A DNA stretch of 64,000 nt, taken from positions 62,001 through 126,000 of the forward strand of contig NZ_SSMX01000003.1 of assembly GCF_004799515.1 (NCBI RefSeq). Reading direction: 5' to 3'. The first letter of the stretch is position 1. Each line of letters begins with the position of its first letter. The DNA is from Phenylobacterium sp. (lineage in GTDB: Bacteria; Pseudomonadota; Alphaproteobacteria; Caulobacterales; Caulobacteraceae). This document shows positions 17,022-24,817 of this stretch, one piece after another. The translations under genes were made by a program, and so were the position numbers. Under the pieces are notes generated by a model, which had not been told where the DNA came from, did no database searches, and saw nothing but the letters and a program-made list of their open reading frames with translations.

Positions 17022-17948
17022 ATGACAGAATCTCGGTCTCCCAAACGACAGGCTTGGCTGTGGCAAATCGAAGCTTCGCTATATGATTTTGCTCATTTTT
17101 TGGCCCGGCTGTTTCCAATCGATGCGGTTTCGGACTTCGGCGGATGGCTGTTCCGGACGATCGGCCCGTTAACCAGTAAGCAACGCGTGGCGGAAACCAA
17201 TCTGCGGATTGTGTTTCCAAACGCCACAGAGTCCGAGGTCGCCGCTCTGCTGCGCGCCCAGTGGGAGGAGCTCGGTCGTTGGATCGCCGAGTTCCCCATG
17301 GCCGACCGGATCGCCGCCGATCCGGACCGCGTCGAGGTGGTCGGAATGGAGCGCCTGACGCGGCTGGCTGAGGCGCATCAGCCGGCCGTATTGATCAGCG
17401 GCCACTTCTCCAACTTCGACATGATGGCGGTGGCGATCATGCGCTCGGGCCTGCCGAGCCAAATCACCTACCGGGCGCTGAACAACCCCTACATGGACCG
17501 GCGGATCGTCGAGAAACGCCGCCAGTATGGCGTCAAGCTCTTCGCGCCCAAGGGCACCGCCGGCGCGCGGGAGCTGTTCCGGGCGATCGGCCGCGGCGAG
17601 TCCATCGCGCTCCTCAATGACCAGAAGTTCAACGGCGGGATCGCCGCGCCCTTCTTCGGCCGGATGGCCCGCACCGCGCCGGGCCCCTCGACCTACGCCC
17701 TGCATTTCGGCATCCCGATCCAGCCGATCAGCGTGCAGCGCACGCACAAGGCCCGCTTCCGGGTGGTGATGCACGAGCCGATCGAGCTCACCGACACCGG
17801 CGACCGCGACGCCGACATCGAGACCGCCGTGCGCCGCATCAACGCCTTCATGGAACAGCGCGTCCTGGAACGGCCGGCGGAGTGGTTCTGGGTGCATCGG
17901 CGCTGGCCGAACGAGACCTACCGCAAGCCGATGAAGGCCGCCGCCTAG
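17022..17948 (+). CDS. LpxL/HtrB-family lysophospholipid or lipid A acyltransferase
   Basis: A 308-residue inner-membrane-associated acyltransferase. It has the family's HxxxxD catalytic motif GHFSNFD (His128, Asp133), an acceptor-region motif (LLNDQKFNGGIAAPFFG) and the C-terminal FWVHRRWPNE typical of LpxL-type late acyltransferases. An amphipathic/hydrophobic N-terminus (SLYDFAHFLARLFP) may anchor it. It probably adds a secondary acyl chain to lipid A. The first 70 codons are noticeably less GC-rich than the rest. It is divergent from the XRE regulator and ends sharing a CTAG stop overlap with the gene at 17945. Confidence 0.9.
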   Translation: MTESRSPKRQAWLWQIEASLYDFAHFLARLFPIDAVSDFGGWLFRTIGPLTSKQRVAETNLRIVFPNATESEVAALLRAQWEELGRWIAEFPMADRIAADPDRVEVVGMERLTRLAEAHQPAVLISGHFSNFDMMAVAIMRSGLPSQITYRALNNPYMDRRIVEKRRQYGVKLFAPKGTAGARELFRAIGRGESIALLNDQKFNGGIAAPFFGRMARTAPGPSTYALHFGIPIQPISVQRTHKARFRVVMHEPIELTDTGDRDADIETAVRRINAFMEQRVLERPAEWFWVHRRWPNETYRKPMKAAA

Positions 17949-18172
17949 CCTGGGTGGCGTTCGCGCCAGCGCTGCAGGGCCTCGGCGGGGCCGGCATAGG
18001 CCTCCTGCAGCTCGGCGCTCCAGTAGCGCAGCTGCTCCAGGGGGACCTTCTTGCCGCTCACTGCGCAGACCACGTAGCGGCCCGGCTTCAGCACGGCGAA
18101 ATCGCCGTCGCCATAGTGCAGGCGGGCAAGGTCGGCGCCGGTGAAGTCGCGGTCTTGAGCGTTCATGGCCAT
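17945..18172 (-). CDS. DUF2093-like small protein
   Basis: A 75-residue protein with the pattern ARLHYGDGDFAVLKPGRYVVCAVSG followed by IPLEQLRYWS-like KVPLEQLRYWSAELQEAY, matching the alphaproteobacterial DUF2093 family. The small beta-rich domain has no known function. ATG codons at 18172 and 18166 are both possible. It lies next to xseA (55 bases upstream on the plus scale) and has the same orientation, so it may be the end of the xseA transcript. Confidence 0.8.
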   Translation of the reverse strand: MAMNAQDRDFTGADLARLHYGDGDFAVLKPGRYVVCAVSGKKVPLEQLRYWSAELQEAYAGPAEALQRWRERHPG

Positions 18173-18226
18173 CTATTTAGCGCGCCGGCCGCGATCCTGA
18201 CAGGGGCCTCCAGAGAAGGGGAGCGC

Positions 18227-19696
18227 TCAGAAGAGATCGCCCTGGGCGGAGGGCGCGGCCTTCGGCCTGGGCTTGGCGGGCTTTGGCGCGACGGCGTGCG
18301 GGGCGGGCGTTTCCGCCGCCGCGCCCTCGATCACCGCCTGGCGGGTCACCTGGTCGCCGAACTTGATCGCCACGGCCTCGCCGCTGGCGAGCGCCGCGCC
18401 CGCGTGGACGATGGATCCGTCGGCCCGGGTCACCCGGGCGAAGCCGCGCTGCAAAGGCCGGTCGGGATCGACGGAGGCGTAGAGCTTGGCGAGCGCGCCC
18501 AGCCGCTCCGTCGCCCGCTCCAGGCCCCGCCGCACGCCGGGCTCCAGCCGCGCGGCGACACCCTCCAGCCGTTGGCGCTGCACCGCCTGCGGCCGTTGCA
18601 GCAGGAGCGGGGAAAGCCGGGCCGAAGCCCGCACCAGGTCGCGTTCATGGACGGCGGCGTTCCTGGCCAGGCCCGCGGCCAGGCGGCCGGAGACGATGTC
18701 GAAGCGCTGCTCGGCCAGGCGCACCAGGTCGGGCACGCGCTTCAGCGCCCGCTCGGCCGCCGCCACCCGTCCGCGCCGGTCCTCCACGGCGCGCCCGCCG
18801 CAGCGGTGCATCCGCGCCGAAAGATCGCCGACCAGGGCCTTCAGCTCCGCCAGCACCGGCGTCGCCATCTCGCCGGCGGCGGTGGGCGTGGGCGCGCGGC
18901 GGTCGGAGACGAAGTCGATCAAGGTGGTGTCGGTCTCGTGGCCCACGGCGCTGATCAGCGGGATCGTGCACGCCGCCACGGTGCGGGCCAGCGCCTCGTC
19001 GTTGAACGCCCAGAGGTCCTCCACCGAGCCGCCGCCGCGCGCCACGATCAGGACGTCGGGCCGCGGGATCGCGCCCGTCCCGTCGAGGGCGTCGAAGCCC
19101 CGGATCGCCGCGCAGACCTGGGCGGCGGCGGCCTCGCCCTGCACCACCACCGGCCAGACGATCACCCGGCAGGGCCAGCGGTCGCGGATGCGGTGCAGGA
19201 TGTCGCGGATCACCGCCCCGGTCGGGCTGGTGATCACCCCGACGACGGCCGGCATGGCGGGCAGGGGCTGTTTGCGTTCAGCGGCGAACAGGCCCTCGCC
19301 GGCCAGCCGCGCCTTCAGCCGTTCCAGCTGGGCCAGCAGGGCCCCGACGCCCGCGGCCTCCATGGTCTCAATGACGATCTGGTAGCGCGACCCGGCCGGA
19401 TAGGCGGTGATCTTGCCGGTGACGATCACCTCCAGCCCCTGCTCGGGCCGGGTGCCAAGGCCGCGCACCTGGCCTTTCCAGACCACCCCGTCGATAGCCG
19501 CGCGCTCGTCCTTCAGCGTCAGGTAGACGTGGCCGTTGGAGTGATGGGTGACCTTGGAGATCTCGCCGCGCAGGCGCACGAACCCGTAGGCGTCCTCCAG
19601 CGTGCGTTTCAGCGCAAACGCCAGCTCCGACACCGAATAGGGCTTGGCGTTGCCGTCTTCCTGGGGGGCCGAAGTCTCCGGCGGGACGTCACTCAT
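18227..19696 (-). CDS. xseA: Exodeoxyribonuclease VII large subunit
   Basis: Catalytic subunit of ExoVII, which degrades single-stranded DNA in both directions. The 489-residue product has the N-terminal OB fold ([35 protein letters not shown]). The catalytic core includes [37 protein letters not shown] and [26 protein letters not shown], then a long coiled-coil. The C-terminus is extended by an Ala/Pro/Lys segment (residues 465-489). It is 166 bases downstream of gcrA, beyond a strong hairpin, so it probably has its own promoter. The small subunit gene is not in the window. Confidence 0.96.
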   Translation of the reverse strand: MSDVPPETSAPQEDGNAKPYSVSELAFALKRTLEDAYGFVRLRGEISKVTHHSNGHVYLTLKDERAAIDGVVWKGQVRGLGTRPEQGLEVIVTGKITAYPAGSRYQIVIETMEAAGVGALLAQLERLKARLAGEGLFAAERKQPLPAMPAVVGVITSPTGAVIRDILHRIRDRWPCRVIVWPVVVQGEAAAAQVCAAIRGFDALDGTGAIPRPDVLIVARGGGSVEDLWAFNDEALARTVAACTIPLISAVGHETDTTLIDFVSDRRAPTPTAAGEMATPVLAELKALVGDLSARMHRCGGRAVEDRRGRVAAAERALKRVPDLVRLAEQRFDIVSGRLAAGLARNAAVHERDLVRASARLSPLLLQRPQAVQRQRLEGVAARLEPGVRRGLERATERLGALAKLYASVDPDRPLQRGFARVTRADGSIVHAGAALASGEAVAIKFGDQVTRQAVIEGAAAETPAPHAVAPKPAKPRPKAAPSAQGDLF

Positions 19697-19751
19697 GCGC
19701 GGAAGGTAGCGAGCGCCGCGTTCAAACCCAACGGCTGCGTGAGGGCGCCGC

Positions 19752-19811
19752 TAAAGGAAAAGGACGCGCCCGGCCCTGCTGGCGGAAAAACCGCCGCGGG
19801 CCGAGCGCGTC
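19752..19811 (-). terminator. Large hairpin terminator after gcrA
   Basis: A 50-base nested stem: GGACGCG/CGCGTCC (19762-19768 with 19805-19811), CGGCCC/GGGCCG (19771-19776 with 19798-19803) and GGCGG/CCGCC (19781-19785 with 19791-19795) around an AAAAA loop. On the minus strand it is followed by TCCTTTTCCTTTAG, a T-rich tail. It lies about 50 bases after the gcrA stop. Confidence 0.65.
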
Positions 19812-19861
19812 CCCATCCCCAACGGATTGGTGAGCCGCCTCCCTTGGCGGATTCTGATGAA

Positions 19862-20362
19862 CTAAATGTAGCGGCGCAGGCTCCTGGCGAGCTCGGCGGC
19901 GCCGGAGCGCTTCTTGGCCTGGGCTGGCTGGTAGGCGACCTGGCTGTGCTCCTCGCAATAGGGGCCCTCGCCGGCGCGCCGGCCGCAGAAGGTGAAGTTG
20001 TCCAGAGACGGGTCGCCGATCGGCCACTTGCACATATGCGCGCCGAGGGTGAGCACGGTCGCCGTGCCGGGCGCCTCCTCGACGTAGCGGACCGGCGCCG
20101 GGTGCGGCGTGTGGGCCACCGGCTCGGCGATCCGGCGCGGCGCCGAAGGCGAGGCCGAGACCGGCCGCGCCGGCCGGGGCGCCTTGAAGACCGTGCGCGC
20201 GGGCTTCGACGGCGCCGCGCGGCCCGACAGGCCCAGCCGGTGCACCTTGCCGATCACCGCGTTGCGGGTCACCCCACCCAGCTGCTTGGCGATCTGGCTG
20301 GCCGAAAGGCCGTCCTGCCAGAGCTTCTTGAGGAGTTCGACGCGTTCGTCCGTCCAGCCCAT
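19862..20362 (-). CDS. gcrA: Cell-cycle regulator GcrA
   Basis: A sigma-70 cofactor that controls cell-cycle genes in Caulobacter, acting preferentially at promoters with CcrM-methylated GANTC sites. The 166-residue protein has the GcrA N-terminal DNA-binding domain MGWTDERVELLKKLWQDG with SASQIAKQLGGVTRNAVIGK and VHRLGLSGRA. A Pro/Ala-rich linker follows (about 50-95). The C-terminal sigma-binding region contains CKWPIGDP and FCGRRAGEGPYCEEHS with conserved cysteines. The frame is open to 20449, but MGWTD at 20362 is the family start and has GGGAGG upstream. The upstream region carries CtrA- and DnaA-like sites. Confidence 0.97.
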   Translation of the reverse strand: MGWTDERVELLKKLWQDGLSASQIAKQLGGVTRNAVIGKVHRLGLSGRAAPSKPARTVFKAPRPARPVSASPSAPRRIAEPVAHTPHPAPVRYVEEAPGTATVLTLGAHMCKWPIGDPSLDNFTFCGRRAGEGPYCEEHSQVAYQPAQAKKRSGAAELARSLRRYI

Positions 20363-20462
20363 GTTCGCCTCCCGCCAATGGTCCGGGGCGCCCCCTGCGC
20401 GCTCCCGATTCAATATCTTGTGGCGCCCAGCAGTTCCGCTGCTCACCAACCACCACCAGTAG

Positions 20463-20477
20463 TAAACAAGTCCTTAA
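20463..20477 (-). promoter_or_regulatory. CtrA-like binding site upstream of gcrA
   Basis: On the minus strand the sequence is TTAA-N7-TTTA, one mismatch from the CtrA consensus TTAA-N7-TTAA. It lies about 100 bases before the gcrA start. In Caulobacter crescentus gcrA transcription is repressed by CtrA, so the location fits. It was seen by eye only. Confidence 0.45.
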
Positions 20478-20501
20478 GGGCCACAATAGGCGCCACGCTC
20501 T

Positions 20502-20510
20502 TCATCCACA
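20502..20510 (+). promoter_or_regulatory. DnaA-box-like sequence upstream of gcrA
   Basis: TCATCCACA differs from the DnaA box TTATCCACA at one position. It lies about 140 bases upstream of gcrA. DnaA is known to activate gcrA in Caulobacter crescentus, which makes a chance match less likely. The site also lies upstream of the divergent permease gene. A GANTC (GATTC) methylation site is at 20407-20411. Confidence 0.45.
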
Positions 20511-20601
20511 GGAACTAGATGTTGCGTCAGCCGGACGCAGTTTGGCCGCGGTTCCGGGCGGGGCGACGCGCGCTCTTGAAGCCAGGGCCGAGGCGGCGCA
20601 C

Positions 20602-21459
20602 ATGAGGGGCATGAACGATGTGGCGACCGGCCTCGCGGCTTCCGTGATCTCGCATAGGGACGAGGCCGTCCTGCCGCCGCAGCCGCGCGACTATCCGGGT
20701 GTCAACTGGGAGGGGCTGAAGACCCTCTACGTCCGCGAGGTGCGCCGCTTCATCAAGGTGGGCACCCAGACCCTGGCCGCCCCTGTGGTCACGGCCCTGC
20801 TCTACATGCTGGTGTTCGTGGTCGCGGTGGGCGGCGGGCGCAGCGTCAACGGCGTGGCCTACGGCGCCTTCGTGGCGCCGGGCCTGATCCTGATGCAGGT
20901 CCTGTCGAACGCCTTCGCCAACTCGTCATCGTCCCTGCTGCAGGCCAAGTTCAATGGCCTGATGGGAGACTTCATCACCCCGCCGCTGTCGCCCTTCGAG
21001 CTGCTGGCCGGCTTCGGCGCCGGAGCGGCGACCCGCGGGCTGTTCGTCGGCGCCGTCAGTCTGGTGGCGATCGTGCCCTTCGCCCATCTGTCCGTGGCCC
21101 AGCCCTGGGCGATCCTCTACTTCGGCCTGGGCGCGGCCCTGATCATGGGCTTCATCGGCATCATGGCGGGCCTGTGGGCGGAGAAGTTCGACCACATGGC
21201 CGCGGTGACCAACTTCGTCATCATGCCGATGACCTTCCTGTCGGGCACCTTCTACCTGATCGAGCGGTTGCCCGAGCCGTTCCGCACCTTCTCCAAGTTC
21301 AACCCGTTCTTCTATCTGATCGACGGCTTCCGTTACGGCTTCATCGGTCGGGCCGAGGGCTCGCTGGCGGTGGGCGTGGCCATGACCGCGGTCCTGACGA
21401 TCGGCCTCGGCCTGGGCTGCCTGCGGATGTTCCAGGTCGGCTACAAGATCAAGACCTAG
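20602..21459 (+). CDS. ABC-2 type transporter permease
   Basis: An integral inner-membrane permease of about 285 residues with roughly six membrane helices. The clearest are VVTALLYMLVFVVAV, GAFVAPGLILMQVLS, GLFVGAVSLVAIVPF, WAILYFGLGAALIMGFIGIM, FVIMPMTFLSGTFYL and AVGVAMTAVLTIGLGLGC. The segment FNGLMGDFITPPLSPFELL and the final NPFFYLIDGFRYGFIG are typical of ABC-2 exporters of the NodJ/KpsM/YadH type. The start at 20602 has GAGG at good spacing; 20611 is an alternative. No ATP-binding subunit lies beside it, so the partner must be elsewhere. Its substrate is unknown. Confidence 0.88.
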   Translation: MRGMNDVATGLAASVISHRDEAVLPPQPRDYPGVNWEGLKTLYVREVRRFIKVGTQTLAAPVVTALLYMLVFVVAVGGGRSVNGVAYGAFVAPGLILMQVLSNAFANSSSSLLQAKFNGLMGDFITPPLSPFELLAGFGAGAATRGLFVGAVSLVAIVPFAHLSVAQPWAILYFGLGAALIMGFIGIMAGLWAEKFDHMAAVTNFVIMPMTFLSGTFYLIERLPEPFRTFSKFNPFFYLIDGFRYGFIGRAEGSLAVGVAMTAVLTIGLGLGCLRMFQVGYKIKT

Positions 21460-21573
21460 GCTCAGCGTCACAGGCTTGTCGTTGACTTCCAGGGCCTGGA
21501 AGACGAGAACGCCAAGCCTTCCCGTCCCCGTCGCAACGCGGCGGGGATGCTTCTGTTTTGGAGGGCTCCTCCG

Positions 21574-22809
21574 GTGACCGAGACGACCGCCGCCCCCGTT
21601 CCCAGCGACCACATCATGGCGGTCTACAGCCGCGCGCCGCTGGCGTTCGAGCGAGGCGAGGGCGCGCGTCTCTACACCACCGAGGGCGAGGCCTATCTCG
21701 ACTGCATGGCCGGCATCGCGGTCAATGCGCTCGGCCACGCCAACCCCAAGCTGGTGGGCGTCCTGAAGGCCCAGGCCGAGAAGCTCTGGCACACCTCCAA
21801 CATCTTCACGATCCCGAACCAGGAGAAGCTCGCCAAGGCGCTGACCGACGCGACCTTCGCCGACGAGGTGTTCTTCGGCAATTCCGGGACCGAGGCCATC
21901 GAGTGCGCCATCAAGACCGCGCGCAAGTATCACTGGGCCACGGGCCAGCCGGAGCGGGTCGACATCATCGGCTTCGACGGCTCCTTCCACGGCCGCAGCA
22001 TCGCGGCGGTGAACGCCTCGGGCAATGAGCACTACCTGGAGGGCTTCGGCCCGCCGCTGCCCGGTTTCGTCCACCTGCCGTTCGGCGACATCGACGCGAT
22101 CAAGGCGGCCATCGGCCCGACCACCGCGGCGGTGCTGCTGGAGCCGGTGCAGGGCGAGGGCGGCGCGCGAGCCTGGACCGACGCCCAGCTCACCGCCATC
22201 CGCAAGCTCTGCGACGAGACCGGGATCCTCCTGATCTACGACGAGATCCAGTGCGGCCTCGGGCGCACCGGCAAGCTCTTCGCCTACGAGTGGGCCACGG
22301 ACGCCGCGCCCGACATCATGGCGGTGGCCAAGGCCCTGGGCGGCGGCTTCCCGGTGGGCGCGTGCCTGGCGACGGCCGAGGCCGGCCGCGGCATGACCGT
22401 GGGCTCGCACGGCTCGACCTACGGCGGCAACCCGCTGGCCATGGCCGTCGGCCTGGCCTCGGTGGAGGAGCTTGTGAAGCCGGAACTCCAGGCCCATGTG
22501 CGCGAGATCGCCGGCTACTTCACCCAGCAGCTCGAGGGATTGAAGGAACGCTTCCCCGACGTGGTGGTCGACATCCGCGGTCGGGGCCTCTTGATCGGCG
22601 TCAAGCTCGCCACGCCCAACCGCGAGTTCATGCAGCACGCCCGCGACGAACGCCTATTGATCGCCGGCGGCGGCGACAACTGCGTGCGCCTGCTGCCGCC
22701 CCTGGTGCTGACCGTCGAGGAGGCCAGCGAGGCCATGGCCAAGCTGGAGCGCGCCTGCGAGCGGGCCCGGGCGAAGGCCCAGTCTCCAGCCGGAACGAAC
22801 GCCGCGTGA
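21574..22809 (+). CDS. argD: Acetylornithine/succinyldiaminopimelate aminotransferase
   Basis: A PLP-dependent aminotransferase of arginine (and lysine) synthesis. The 411-residue protein has [16 protein letters not shown] (phosphate-binding), the aspartate in [13 protein letters not shown] (Asp223) and the PLP lysine in [14 protein letters not shown] (Lys253). Frame to 21547 is open. The GTG at 21574 is chosen because GGAGGG lies eight bases upstream and the sequence then matches ArgD N-termini. Its stop overlaps the GTG start of argF (GTGA), so the two are translationally coupled. Confidence 0.95.
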   Translation: MTETTAAPVPSDHIMAVYSRAPLAFERGEGARLYTTEGEAYLDCMAGIAVNALGHANPKLVGVLKAQAEKLWHTSNIFTIPNQEKLAKALTDATFADEVFFGNSGTEAIECAIKTARKYHWATGQPERVDIIGFDGSFHGRSIAAVNASGNEHYLEGFGPPLPGFVHLPFGDIDAIKAAIGPTTAAVLLEPVQGEGGARAWTDAQLTAIRKLCDETGILLIYDEIQCGLGRTGKLFAYEWATDAAPDIMAVAKALGGGFPVGACLATAEAGRGMTVGSHGSTYGGNPLAMAVGLASVEELVKPELQAHVREIAGYFTQQLEGLKERFPDVVVDIRGRGLLIGVKLATPNREFMQHARDERLLIAGGGDNCVRLLPPLVLTVEEASEAMAKLERACERARAKAQSPAGTNAA

Positions 22810-23741
22810 GCGCGCCGGTGCGTCACTTCCTCGACCTCTGGAAGCTGGACGGGTCGGACCTGCGCGCCATCCTGGAGGACGCCAAGCGCCGCAAGGCCGC
22901 GCGCCTGGGCTGGCCCAAGGGCCGCCCGGACGCCGACGCGGTCGCCGAGGGCCGGGTGCTGGCGATGATCTTCGAGAAGAACTCCACGCGCACCCGCTTC
23001 TCCTTCGACGCGGCCATGCGCCAGCTGGGCGGCGACGTGATCATCTCAAACGCCGTCGACATGCAGCTCGGCCGCGGCGAGCCGATCGAGGACACGGCGC
23101 GGGTGCTGTCGCGCATGGTCGATGCGGTGATGATCCGCGCCAACAACCACCAGGACGTCGAGCGCCTGGCGCTCTCGTCCACCATCCCGGTGATCAACGG
23201 CCTGTCGGACAGGAGCCATCCCTGCCAGATCCTGGCCGACCTCCTGACCATCGAGGAGCACCGCGGCCCCGTGGCGGGCAAGACCCTGGCCTACGTCGGC
23301 GACGGCAACAACGTCTGCGCCAGCTTCATCCATGCCGCGCCGAAGCTGGGCTTCCGCCTGAACATCGCTTCGCCGGCCATCTACCACCCCGACCTGCACG
23401 ACCTGGCCCGTGCGGCGCAGGAGCAGGGCATGGTGCACGCTGGCGACGACCCGCGCGAGGCGGTGCAGGGCGCCGACGTGGTGATCACCGATACCTGGGT
23501 CTCCATGGGCGACACCGACCATGACGAGCGGCTGGACGCGCTGGAGCCCTATCAGGTGGACGAGCAGCTCATGGACCTGGCCAAGGGCGACGCGGTCTTC
23601 CTGCACTGCCTGCCCGCCCACCGCGGCGAGGAGGTCACCGACGAAGTGATCGATGGGCCGAAGAGCCTGATCTGGGACGAGGCCGAGAACCGCCTGCACG
23701 CCCAGAAGTCGATCCTCGCCTGGTGCTTCGGGGCGATCTGA
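22806..23741 (+). CDS. argF: Ornithine carbamoyltransferase
   Basis: Makes citrulline from ornithine and carbamoyl phosphate. The 311-residue product begins at a GTG that overlaps the argD stop by 4 bases and gives [15 protein letters not shown], a typical OTC start. The carbamoyl-phosphate motif STRTRFSFD (residues 60-68), the [15 protein letters not shown] motif and the ornithine-loop [11 protein letters not shown] are all present. The argD-argF order is common in alphaproteobacteria. A palindromic intergenic repeat follows directly after the stop. Confidence 0.96.
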   Translation: MSAPVRHFLDLWKLDGSDLRAILEDAKRRKAARLGWPKGRPDADAVAEGRVLAMIFEKNSTRTRFSFDAAMRQLGGDVIISNAVDMQLGRGEPIEDTARVLSRMVDAVMIRANNHQDVERLALSSTIPVINGLSDRSHPCQILADLLTIEEHRGPVAGKTLAYVGDGNNVCASFIHAAPKLGFRLNIASPAIYHPDLHDLARAAQEQGMVHAGDDPREAVQGADVVITDTWVSMGDTDHDERLDALEPYQVDEQLMDLAKGDAVFLHCLPAHRGEEVTDEVIDGPKSLIWDEAENRLHAQKSILAWCFGAI

Positions 23742-23743
23742 GA

Positions 23744-23852
23744 ATTCCTCTCCTTCGGGGGAGGTGGCGCGAAGCGCCGGAGGGGGTCGCCCGCGATCGT
23801 TGAGGACCCCCTCAGTCAGCTTCGCTGACAGCTCCCCCAGCGGGGAGCAACT
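23744..23852. repeat. Intergenic palindromic repeat, copy A
   Basis: This 109-base element shares its ends and core with copy B at 33865-33960: both open ATTCCTC, share GGAGGTGGC, GGAGGGGGTC and GAGGACCCCCTCAGTC, and close GGGAGCAACT. The core forms a long hairpin, GAGGGGGTC pairing with GACCCCCTC, plus smaller hairpins. It sits directly after argF, where it could also act in transcript 3'-end formation. Confidence 0.75.
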
Positions 23853-23885
23853 TGCTGCGCTCGCAAACCTCGGAGTCATTCCTAT

Positions 23886-24809
23886 ATGGCCGCGATGCCC
23901 TCCTCCGCTCCCATCCCCGATGACGCCGTCACCGCCTTCCAGATCGAGGGCGAGCCGGTGCGTGGGCGCCTGGCGCGCCTGGGCCCGGCGATCGATGAGA
24001 TCCTGCGCCAGCACGACTATCCCGAGGCCGTCGCCAACCTGCTGGGCGAAGCCTGCGCGCTGGCCGCCCTGGTGGGCTCCAACCTGAAGTTCGACGGCCG
24101 GCTGATCGTCGAGGCGCGCGGCGACGGGCCGGTGCGCTTCGTGGTCGCCGACTACGACACCTCCGGCGGCCTGCGCGGTTACTGCGGCTTCGACGCCGAA
24201 GCGGTGGCGCAGGCGGCGAAGGGGTTCCTGCGGCCGGGCGCCAGGTCGCTTCTGGGCCAGGGCCATTTCATGATGACCGTCGACCAGGGCCCGGACATGG
24301 ACCGCTATCAGGGCGTCACAGCCATCGAGGGCGAGACCCTGGCGCTCTGCGCGGAGCAGTACTTCGCCCAATCCGAGCAGACGCCCACCCGCGTGCGCCT
24401 GGCGGTCGCCCAGGCCGACAAGCGCGACGGCGGCCTGTGGCGGGCCGGCGGCATGCTGATCCAGTCAGTGGCCGAGGACGACGTGCGCGGCTCGACCACC
24501 GAGGCCTGGATCCGCACCCAGGCCTTCTTCGAGACGGTGGGCGAGGATGAGCTGACCGATCCGGAGCTGTCGTCGCAGCACCTGCTGTTCCGCCTGTTCC
24601 ACGAGGACGGCGTGCGCGTGTTCGGCTCCCAGCCGCTGCGGGCCTTCTGCCGCTGCTCGCAGGAGCGGATCGAGACCGTGCTGCGCTCGTTCGACGCCGC
24701 CGAGCGGGCGGATATGGTCGAGCCGGACGGCCAGATCCGCGTCACCTGCGAGTACTGCTCGAAGACCTACGCCGTGGCCCCGGAAGCCCTGGAAACAGCG
24801 CCGGCCTAG
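23886..24809 (+). CDS. hslO: Redox-regulated chaperone Hsp33
   Basis: An oxidation-activated holdase. The 307-residue protein has the Hsp33 core (RLGPAIDEILRQHDYPEAVANLLGEA, MMTVDQGPDMDRYQG). The C-terminal zinc/redox switch has its four cysteines in CRCSQERIE and CEYCSKTY. The start ATATGGCCGCG is the first ATG of the frame. It follows argF after the repeat, so it may be partly read through from the arginine genes. The length is normal. Confidence 0.94.
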   Translation: MAAMPSSAPIPDDAVTAFQIEGEPVRGRLARLGPAIDEILRQHDYPEAVANLLGEACALAALVGSNLKFDGRLIVEARGDGPVRFVVADYDTSGGLRGYCGFDAEAVAQAAKGFLRPGARSLLGQGHFMMTVDQGPDMDRYQGVTAIEGETLALCAEQYFAQSEQTPTRVRLAVAQADKRDGGLWRAGGMLIQSVAEDDVRGSTTEAWIRTQAFFETVGEDELTDPELSSQHLLFRLFHEDGVRVFGSQPLRAFCRCSQERIETVLRSFDAAERADMVEPDGQIRVTCEYCSKTYAVAPEALETAPA

Positions 24810-24817
24810 CCCGAAAG

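Noticed and set aside
17882-20518. 878-codon plus-strand frame antisense to xseA and gcrA
   Set aside because: It overlaps two well-supported genes on the other strand and has the Gly/Arg/His-rich composition of high-GC shadow frames, with no motif.
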